DNA of 64,000 bases. It comes from Candidatus Saccharibacteria bacterium UBA6040. GTDB lineage: Bacteria; Patescibacteriota; Saccharimonadia; Saccharimonadales; Saccharimonadaceae. The position numbers were made by a program, and so were the translations under genes. Shown one piece after another: positions 58,335 through 64,000 of this stretch (its first letter is position 1; every line of letters begins with the position of its first letter). Under the pieces are notes generated by a model. That model was not told where the DNA came from, did not search any database, and was given only the letters and a program-made list of their open reading frames with translations. The stretch lies in NCBI GenBank assembly GCA_002429245.1, contig DIZA01000007.1, forward strand, positions 1-64,000, read 5' to 3'.

Positions 58335-59705
58335 ATGAGTTCTATTTCAGATTTTATTGGTGTGTCTGCGCGTAAGAATGTTGAAGAAGCAATTGCAAAA
58401 GCGCATGAAAATGAATCTTTCCATGCGCTCCTTAGCCTTACTGAAGCCCGTGCACTCGAGCGTGCCGATGCGGTTGACCGTGGAGAAATCACTGGCCGTC
58501 TTGCTGGCGTTCCTTTTATTGCTAAAGATAACTTCTTAACTTTAGGCGGAACAACAACCGCTGCGAGTAAGATTCTTGAAAACTTTGAAGCACCACTGCA
58601 GGCAACGGCGATTGAAAAACTTGAAGCCGAAGGCGCAATTTGTATCGGAAAAGCCAACCTTGACGCATTTGCTCATGGGGGAAGCACGGAAAACTCTGCA
58701 TTTGGCCCTACAAAAAACGCAATCGACCAAGAACGTGTTGCTGGTGGAAGTAGCGGTGGCTCGGCTGTTGCGGTCGCACTTCAGATTGTGCCGTTTGCAC
58801 TCGGAACTGATACAGGTGGTTCTATTCGTCAACCCGCCAGTTTTAACGGTGTCGTTGGCGTAAAACCAACCTACGGAACAGTGAGTCGTTATGGCGTTGT
58901 TGCAATGGCGAGTAGTACCGATACAATTGGTGTCCTTGCATCAAACACAAAAGACGCCGCACTTGTCATGGGTATTATGAGTGGTAAAGATGCAAAAGAC
59001 ATGACGACGCTTCCAGACTTCTTTACGACGATCGCGCTTGATGGCAAGAAAAAGATCGGTGTCATTAAAGAAGCGATGACCGACGATGTTGATGCTGATG
59101 TTCGTCGTGTCACGAACGAATATATCGAAAAGCTTCGATCAGCTGGTCACGAAGTCGAAGAAGTTAGCCTGTCACTCCTTAAATATGCGCTCGCGATTTA
59201 TTACATTGTTGTCCCTGCTGAGATTAGTAGTAACCTTGGACGATATGATGGTATTCGTTATGGACGTCGAGCTGATGCGATCAGTTTGAGTAATCTCTAC
59301 GGCTCTTCGCGTGATCAAGGATTTATGACTGAAAACAAGCGCCGTATCATGATTGGTAGCTATGTATTATCGAGCGGGTTCTTCGACGCATATTATTTAC
59401 AGGCACAAAAGGTTCGCACACTGCTTATTAATGAATTTAATGAACTCTTCAAATCTTTCGATGTGTTGATTGCACCCGTTGCGCCGACGCCTGCATTCAA
59501 GCTCGGTGAGAATACCAATGATCCTATCAAGATGTACCTTGCTGACGTCATGACAGTTCCTGCGAGTCTCGCGGGACTTCCCGCGATCAGTGTTCCTGCT
59601 GGAAAAAGCGCACAAGGTCTTCCGATTGGTGTTCAACTCATTGGAAAACGTCGTGATGATGCACTTTTGTTGGCACTGGCTGAAAGTATTGAGGAGAACG
59701 CATAA
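58335..59705 (+). CDS. gatA: Glu-tRNA(Gln) amidotransferase subunit A
   Basis: Amidase-signature glutaminase, 456 residues, giving ammonia for conversion of Glu-tRNA-Gln to Gln-tRNA-Gln. The Ser-cisSer-Lys triad is visible: Lys in FIAKDNFLTLGG, and two Ser in VAGGSSGGSAVAVA with TDTGGSIRQPA. Its stop overlaps the next start (TAATG). It works with GatB and GatC and the tRNA-Gln at 11021. Confidence 0.96.
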   Translation: MSSISDFIGVSARKNVEEAIAKAHENESFHALLSLTEARALERADAVDRGEITGRLAGVPFIAKDNFLTLGGTTTAASKILENFEAPLQATAIEKLEAEGAICIGKANLDAFAHGGSTENSAFGPTKNAIDQERVAGGSSGGSAVAVALQIVPFALGTDTGGSIRQPASFNGVVGVKPTYGTVSRYGVVAMASSTDTIGVLASNTKDAALVMGIMSGKDAKDMTTLPDFFTTIALDGKKKIGVIKEAMTDDVDADVRRVTNEYIEKLRSAGHEVEEVSLSLLKYALAIYYIVVPAEISSNLGRYDGIRYGRRADAISLSNLYGSSRDQGFMTENKRRIMIGSYVLSSGFFDAYYLQAQKVRTLLINEFNELFKSFDVLIAPVAPTPAFKLGENTNDPIKMYLADVMTVPASLAGLPAISVPAGKSAQGLPIGVQLIGKRRDDALLLALAESIEENA

Positions 59706-60130
59706 TGGATTCTTCAATTTCAATGATTTTCTTTCTAGCGGCCGTTCTTATTTTTGCTGCAATTCTTTTTGCGGCCATTAGCCTCACGAAGCGTGGCCCG
59801 CGAAGCCTTGATGTTGAAAAATATCGTACTCGTTGGATGACGATCGAACAGCAATTGAAACGTGACGACGCTAACAGCTACGCAATGAGCGTCCTCAACG
59901 CTGATACGTTACTTGATCAAGCATTGAAGGATAAAGGTGTCAAGGGTGCAACAATGGGCGAACGCATGAAACAGCTACAGAAAACCTGGTCAAATGCGAA
60001 CAACGTATGGACGGCACATAAACTTCGTAATCAGATCGCACATGAGCCGGATGTGAACTTAAATTATGAGGGCGTTCGACGAACACTCGGAGCATTCAAA
60101 CAAGCATTGAAAGACGTAGGAGCCATTTAA
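59705..60130 (+). CDS. Membrane-anchored HEPN-like protein inside the gat operon, 141 aa
   Basis: No named family that I can prove. One N-terminal TM helix (about 6-29, SMIFFLAAVLIFAAILFAAI) is followed by an all-helical soluble domain. Near the end, HKLRNQIAHEPD contains R-N-x-x-A-H, i.e. the R-x4-H motif of HEPN domains, in the usual sequence context (RNxxAHE). HEPN proteins are often RNases acting on tRNA or rRNA, though many are inactive or bind nucleotides. It is joined to gatA and gatB by TAATG overlaps on both sides, so it is co-translated with tRNA-modifying subunits. The RNase idea is inference. Confidence 0.7.
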   Translation: MDSSISMIFFLAAVLIFAAILFAAISLTKRGPRSLDVEKYRTRWMTIEQQLKRDDANSYAMSVLNADTLLDQALKDKGVKGATMGERMKQLQKTWSNANNVWTAHKLRNQIAHEPDVNLNYEGVRRTLGAFKQALKDVGAI

Positions 60131-61581
60131 TGATTAGTCCTGAGATCCTAGACAAATACGACATGACAATTGGCATCGAATGTCACGTTCAGCTTGCGAC
60201 AATCAGTAAGCTTTTTAGTGGTGCCGATAATGACGCAAATAACAAAGCGCCAAACGATGCTACTAGCCCGATCGACTTTGGCCTTCCTGGTATGTTACCT
60301 GTGTTAAACCACCAGGCAATCGTTTTGGCTGCAAAAGCAGGTAAAGCGCTCAACGCCGAAATTGCGCATGTGAGTCGTTTTGATCGTAAACATTATTTTT
60401 ACCCTGACCTTCCCAAAGGCTATCAGATTAGTCAGATGTATCAGCCGATTATTCTTGGCGGGCTTGTTGAAGCACCGATGCTCGATGGGTCAACTGTTGC
60501 TGTTCGGATTCACCATGCTCACATTGAAGAAGATGCCGGTAAGTTAACGCATTATTCTGATTTTAGCCTTGTTGATTTAAACCGTGCGGGCACGCCACTG
60601 ATTGAAATTGTATCTGAACCAGATATTCACTCTGCTGCAGGGGCAAAAGCCTACGCTACCGAACTGCATCGCCTTATGACCTTTGCGGGCGTGACGTATG
60701 GTGATCTGTATCACGGAAACATGCGTTTTGATGTGAACATTTCAGTTGCCCTCAAAGGTGCGACAGAACTAGGAACACGGGCTGAAGTAAAGAACTTGAA
60801 CTCGTTTAGGAGTGTCGAAAAAGCTGCTGAATATGAATTCACTCGTCAGATTGAGCGAATCGAAAAAGGCGAAAAAATTGTTCAAGAAACTCGTGGTTGG
60901 GACGATGCATCCGGCAAAACAAGCTCTCAGCGAAGCAAGGAAGACGCTCAGGATTATCGTTATATGCCCGATGCCGATATTCCGCCAGTTGTTTTGAGTG
61001 ATGAGGATATTGCAGCGATGCAAGCTGATATGCCGAAGTTACCCGCTTTTTACCGTGAAAAATGGTCAACTATCGGACTTGATCCATCAGTGATAAACGC
61101 ACTCCTTAATGAAGTAAAATATGCCGATACAGTTATTCTTGCCCAAGAAAAAAGCGACGACATCGCAAAAGTGATCGCTCATTGGTTCGCCAGTGCTGTT
61201 GGTCAAGACGATGAACAGTCGGCCGTCATTTCGAGCGAATTCTTCCCCGAGCGGTTTATTGAACTCGCTGAAATGTTTAAAAAGAATGAAGTATCGAGTA
61301 CTGCAGCGAAGCAGGTATTTAATGAACTTCTGACCGCAAATAAAGACCCGAGAGTCATTGCTGAAGAGAAGAATCTCTTACAGGTCAGTGAAGAATCTGC
61401 CATTCAGGCATTCGTCGATGCTGTATTGGACGATCCTGTGAACGCACAATCGGTCGCTGACATTCAAGCTGGTCAGGAAAAAGCGATTGGCTTCCTGGTT
61501 GGACAAGTCATGAAACAGTCTGCAGGGAAAGCGAATCCGGGCTTAGCTCAGCAATTAATCCGTAAACGATTGGAGCAATAA
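60130..61581 (+). CDS. gatB: Asp/Glu-tRNA amidotransferase subunit B
   Basis: Kinase-amidotransferase subunit, 483 residues. The cradle domain begins MTIGIECHVQLATISKLFSG; FGLPGMLPVLN, RFDRKHYFYPDLPKGYQISQ and the metal-site HIEEDAGK are diagnostic. The tail domain (QVFNELL...GQVMKQSAGKANPGLAQQLI) binds the tRNA. The start overlaps the preceding gene (TAATG). Confidence 0.97.
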   Translation: MISPEILDKYDMTIGIECHVQLATISKLFSGADNDANNKAPNDATSPIDFGLPGMLPVLNHQAIVLAAKAGKALNAEIAHVSRFDRKHYFYPDLPKGYQISQMYQPIILGGLVEAPMLDGSTVAVRIHHAHIEEDAGKLTHYSDFSLVDLNRAGTPLIEIVSEPDIHSAAGAKAYATELHRLMTFAGVTYGDLYHGNMRFDVNISVALKGATELGTRAEVKNLNSFRSVEKAAEYEFTRQIERIEKGEKIVQETRGWDDASGKTSSQRSKEDAQDYRYMPDADIPPVVLSDEDIAAMQADMPKLPAFYREKWSTIGLDPSVINALLNEVKYADTVILAQEKSDDIAKVIAHWFASAVGQDDEQSAVISSEFFPERFIELAEMFKKNEVSSTAAKQVFNELLTANKDPRVIAEEKNLLQVSEESAIQAFVDAVLDDPVNAQSVADIQAGQEKAIGFLVGQVMKQSAGKANPGLAQQLIRKRLEQ

Positions 61582-61583
61582 CA

Positions 61584-62459
61584 ATGAAGCAACCTACTAA
61601 AGCTATCATTTGTGCCGCAGGTCTAGGGACGAGATTTCTTCCATGGACGAAAGCAATGCCTAAAGAGATGCTTCCGCTGATCGACCGCCCGGTTATTCAA
61701 GTCATTGTTGAACAGGCAGTTGCTGCTGGTGTGACCGAGATTATTATCGTCACAGGCTCAACGAAGCGTGCGATAGAGGACCACTTTGATCGTAGTGATC
61801 AGCTTGAGGGTGAACTTCGAGAGAATGGAAAAGACGACAAAGCCGATGAAATCAAGCGAGTTGCTGAGATTGCAAACTTTGTATATGTTCGCCAAAAAGG
61901 GTTCCCTAAGGGAAACGCTCGTCCGATCTTGAATGCCCGTCACTTGATTAACGATGACGAACCATTTTTTGTCTTTTTTGCAGACGATTTCTTTAGAAGT
62001 GACAAACCGTGGCCACTTCAGCTAAAAGAAGCATATAACGAGACAGGCAAGTCAGTCATTTCTTTGATTGAAGTTGAGACAAAAGATGCGGATAAATATG
62101 GCATGGCAAGTTTGGCTGACGAAAAATCAGACCGCCTGTTCCAGCTGAGTGGTCTTGTTGAAAAACCGGGCGCAGCAAACACGCCATCAAACTTTGCCTC
62201 AGTAGGAAGTTATCTTTTAACACCAGAAATCTGGCGATACCTTGAAAAAGAAGAAGTTGGTGTTGGTGGCGAAATTGGACTTGCAGATAGTATTAATGAA
62301 CTTGCAAAAGACGGTGAAATTTACGGACTCTTTATCGAAGGTGTACGTCATGACACTGGTGACCAACTAAAATACATCGAAGCAGTGATTGATATGGCGC
62401 TTGAAAGCGAAGAGTATGGTGCCGAACTGACTGAATTTCTCAAGCAACGCCTCAGTTAG
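61584..62459 (+). CDS. galU: UTP--glucose-1-phosphate uridylyltransferase
   Basis: Makes UDP-glucose, 291 residues. KAIICAAGLGTRFLPWTKAMPKEMLPL is the nucleotide loop with the catalytic Arg/Lys, FVFFADDFF holds the metal Asp pair, and GLVEKPG the sugar-phosphate site. UDP-glucose could feed the GT4 enzyme at 16.4 kb or cell-surface glycans. It is 2 nt after gatB and so probably in the same transcript. Confidence 0.95.
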   Translation: MKQPTKAIICAAGLGTRFLPWTKAMPKEMLPLIDRPVIQVIVEQAVAAGVTEIIIVTGSTKRAIEDHFDRSDQLEGELRENGKDDKADEIKRVAEIANFVYVRQKGFPKGNARPILNARHLINDDEPFFVFFADDFFRSDKPWPLQLKEAYNETGKSVISLIEVETKDADKYGMASLADEKSDRLFQLSGLVEKPGAANTPSNFASVGSYLLTPEIWRYLEKEEVGVGGEIGLADSINELAKDGEIYGLFIEGVRHDTGDQLKYIEAVIDMALESEEYGAELTEFLKQRLS

Positions 62460-62529
62460 TTGTTTGCTGTCATTTCATAATCAGGGTATAATAAGGAGGT
62501 AAACAAATACCTATACGAAAGGTCATATT

Positions 62530-62790
62530 ATGGATTCAGCCGCAGAAATACTCGTTATCATCCTAGCCGTCGTTCTTTCAGTTTTTTTGATCGTTGGTAT
62601 TATTCTTATTATTTATCTCATCCGCTTGTCTGCCGAGATTCGTCGCATCGCGCAGTCTGCAGCACATGCCGTTGGTTCTGTGGAACACGCAGTCACCGGG
62701 ATATCGAAGCTGACCTCGCCGATTTTTATTGCTGAACTCGTTGGACGATACATTAAAAAGTTTGCTAAAACATCTCGAAAGGGGAAATAA
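62530..62790 (+). CDS. Single-TM small protein, 86 aa
   Basis: Unrecognised. The first 35 residues form a TM helix (ILVIILAVVLSVFLIVGIIL), followed by an amphipathic region with AQSAAHAVGSVEHAVTGISK and a basic end. The layout resembles DUF948-like small envelope proteins. The leader includes AAGGAGG further upstream near 62493 and GAAAGG before the ATG. It is followed 2 nt later by the YtxH gene. Confidence 0.7.
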   Translation: MDSAAEILVIILAVVLSVFLIVGIILIIYLIRLSAEIRRIAQSAAHAVGSVEHAVTGISKLTSPIFIAELVGRYIKKFAKTSRKGK

Positions 62791-62792
62791 TC

Positions 62793-63179
62793 ATGGCTAA
62801 AGGAAAATTCGTACTCGGAGCACTCATCGGAGCGGCTGCAGGATTTGTCGCAGGAGTATTAACTGCACCAAAAAGCGGGAAAGAAACCCGTGAAGAGCTA
62901 AAAACGAAAGCAGCTGAGAAAAAAGAAGAAGCTATCGTGAAAGCGAAAGATGTTCGCCACAAAGCTGGTGATGTTGCTGAAGATGTCGTCGAAAAAGCTG
63001 AAAAAGCTGCTGGAAAAGCAGCCGATAGGGTGATGAGCGCTACTGAAATCGCTGCCGATAAAGTCTCTATGGCTACTGAAGCGACTGCCGACAAAGTAGT
63101 TGAGACTGCTAAAGACTTGAAAGAAAAAAGCAAAGAAGCCGCCGCTTCTGCAAAAACGGCTATCAAAAACAACAAATAG
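62793..63179 (+). CDS. YtxH-domain protein, 128 aa
   Basis: Small stress/envelope protein. The N-terminus FVLGALIGAAAGFVAGVLTA followed by PKSGKETREELK is the YtxH (gas-vesicle-like DUF) signature, with a glycine-rich TM helix. The rest is a long Lys/Ala/Glu helix made of imperfect 11-residue steps (EKAEKAAGKAADRV, ATEIAADKVSMATEATADK), similar to LEA or apolipoprotein helices. Function unknown beyond the domain. Confidence 0.82.
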   Translation: MAKGKFVLGALIGAAAGFVAGVLTAPKSGKETREELKTKAAEKKEEAIVKAKDVRHKAGDVAEDVVEKAEKAAGKAADRVMSATEIAADKVSMATEATADKVVETAKDLKEKSKEAAASAKTAIKNNK

Positions 63180-63184
63180 TTTCG

Positions 63185-63190
63185 TATAAT
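63185..63190 (+). promoter_or_regulatory. -10 element of the 63198 gene (leaderless)
   Basis: TATAAT, 7 nt before ATG 63198. Confidence 0.6.
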
Positions 63191-63197
63191 CATAACT

Positions 63198-63479
63198 ATG
63201 ATCAAAAAAGCGCTTACAAAAGTAAAGACCGATAACGAAAATGGTGCTCGTAAAGGCATTCTTGAAGATCTTTTCTATGATTTTCATAGAAGTCGTCGTC
63301 AAGTCTACGCGATGAACTTTACGCGTGGTATCTTCTTTGGTGTCGGAAGCGTACTTGGTGGAACGATTGTGATCGCCTTGATTGTATGGCTACTCAATCT
63401 ACTAGTTGATATTCCTGGTGGCATTGGTGACTTTATTCAATATATCGTCAATATAGTGAATCAACACCCTAAAATATAG
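63198..63479 (+). CDS. Single-TM small protein, 93 aa (DUF5665-like)
   Basis: A cytoplasmic basic region (LEDLFYDFHRSRRQVYAMNF) is followed by one TM helix (GVGSVLGGTIVIALIVWLL) and a short tail. The pattern of DFHRSR, MNFxRG and FGxGSVLGGT reminds me of DUF5665 proteins, known only as hypothetical membrane proteins. It has its own leaderless promoter and lies 57 nt before dnaE. Confidence 0.72.
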   Translation: MIKKALTKVKTDNENGARKGILEDLFYDFHRSRRQVYAMNFTRGIFFGVGSVLGGTIVIALIVWLLNLLVDIPGGIGDFIQYIVNIVNQHPKI

Positions 63480-63520
63480 CGCTCACTTTTTTACTACAGA
63501 CAAAGCGAGTGCTCATTCGC

Positions 63521-63526
63521 TATACT
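63521..63526 (+). promoter_or_regulatory. -10 element of dnaE
   Basis: CGC-TATACT, 10 nt before ATG 63537. Confidence 0.55.
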
Positions 63527-63536
63527 AAGAGTAGCT

Positions 63537-64000
63537 ATGGGGGTTGAATTGGAAACGGATAAAACTGTGGGACTTTCTTTAAAGTCGTCTAGTTATGTAC
63601 ACCTCCACAACCACACGCACCACAGTGTGCTTGATGGACTCTCAAAGATTCCGGCTCTGATGAGCAAAGTCAAAGAATTTGGCATGGAGGCGGTTGCAAT
63701 TACCGACCACGGAACTATGTCTGGTGTCCTTGAATTTTATAAAGCAGGAAAAGCTGAAGGTATCAAACCGATTATCGGCATGGAGGCCTACGTTGCTGCT
63801 CGTTCTCGTCATGATCGTGACCCCGGGAAGGATAAGGCTCGTTATCACTTGATCATCCTTGCAATGAATAAACAGGGTTACCAGAACCTGATGCGCCTGA
63901 GTTCAACAGCCAACCTTGAAGGTATGTATTACAAGCCTCGCATTGATCATGAGCTTCTCGAGAAATATAACGAAGGTCTGATTATTCTTTCGGCTTGTGC
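63537..64000 (+). CDS. dnaE: DNA polymerase III subunit alpha, N-terminal part (runs off window)
   Basis: The first 154 codons are present. After a 20-residue leader the PHP domain begins YVHLHNHTHHSVLDGLSKI, with the metal-site His residues, then AVAITDHGTMSGVLEFYKA, GIKPIIGMEAYVAA and YHLIILAMNKQGYQNLMRL, all diagnostic of bacterial DnaE. The catalytic polymerase part lies beyond the window. The PHP His-x-His pattern is intact, so proofreading-type activity is possible. Confidence 0.95.
   Translation, partial: MGVELETDKTVGLSLKSSSYVHLHNHTHHSVLDGLSKIPALMSKVKEFGMEAVAITDHGTMSGVLEFYKAGKAEGIKPIIGMEAYVAARSRHDRDPGKDKARYHLIILAMNKQGYQNLMRLSSTANLEGMYYKPRIDHELLEKYNEGLIILSAC

Noticed and set aside
62898..63302. 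134-codon minus-strand Phe/Ser-rich frame
   Set aside because: Antisense of the repetitive YtxH helix; an expected artefact of Lys/Glu-rich codons.
1..64000. CRISPR arrays, insertion sequences, rRNA genes, replication origin
   Set aside because: I looked for regularly spaced repeats, transposase or integrase motifs, rRNA core sequences and DnaA-box clusters and saw none I could support.

Overview
The window is 64 kb of a compact bacterial chromosome that reads best as a Candidatus Saccharibacteria (TM7) genome, probably from an environmental lineage. Supporting observations: genes are very tightly packed, and many neighbours are joined by stop-start overlaps (ATGA, TAATG, TAGTG). Several essential proteins are short or modified: a 322-residue MetK, a split transketolase and a LeuRS with extra domains. 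A bo-type quinol oxidase operon sits close to a type II NADH dehydrogenase, a pairing I know from soil Saccharibacteria. TGA is an ordinary stop codon here, which argues against the UGA-recoding CPR lineages. The taxonomic call is inference from gene content, not from a marker-gene search.

Layout. 0-8.3 kb: a MurF-like ligase, leuS, then an information-processing run (rpmF, nusB, a Nudix hydrolase, rnc, rpsP, khpA). 8.5-17.6 kb: trmD, tRNA-Gln(CTG), small membrane proteins, peptide deformylase, and a surface/carbohydrate set (anchored glycoside hydrolase-like protein, secreted G1-type glutamic peptidase, glycogen-debranching-like enzyme, GT4 glycosyltransferase). 17.6-23.8 kb: cyoABCDE and ndh, enough for an NADH-quinol-O2 electron path. 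23.9-26.7 kb: an FMN reductase and two RNA methyltransferases. 26.7-27.75 kb: a small accessory island on the minus strand with two paralogous unknown small proteins and a coupled six-cysteine peptide, followed by a SAM-riboswitch-controlled metK. 28.9-37.6 kb: a two-component system, a PAP2 phosphatase, an HtrA-like protease, rmuC, an HD hydrolase and an aquaporin. 37.7-47.3 kb: pheST, an FKBP, trxB, a PLD-like enzyme, ppa, an IMPase-family enzyme, a laccase-domain protein and relA/spoT. 47.5-55.3 kb: a carbon module (gap, rpiB, rpe, split transketolase, fba, pfkB) and a LOG-domain fusion. 56-64 kb: uvrB, gatCAB with an extra membrane gene inside, galU, envelope small proteins and the start of dnaE.

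How genes work together. tRNA-Gln plus GatCAB fits the indirect glutaminylation route. The riboswitch links SAM level to SAM synthesis. NDH-2 and cytochrome bo can reoxidise NADH made by GAPDH. Transketolase, Rpe and RpiB interconvert pentoses with triose and hexose phosphates.

The observations most worth following are: (1) a palindromic in-frame insertion and a complete Nudix domain inside LeuRS; (2) the tandem paralogous small-protein family and its coupled Cys-rich peptide next to metK; (3) a SAM-I riboswitch with a clear SD-sequestering hairpin; (4) a very consistent TATACT promoter 6-8 nt from start codons, implying widespread leaderless mRNAs; (5) a membrane protein with an R-x4-H HEPN-like motif inside the gat operon. 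I saw no CRISPR array, insertion sequence, rRNA gene or prophage.
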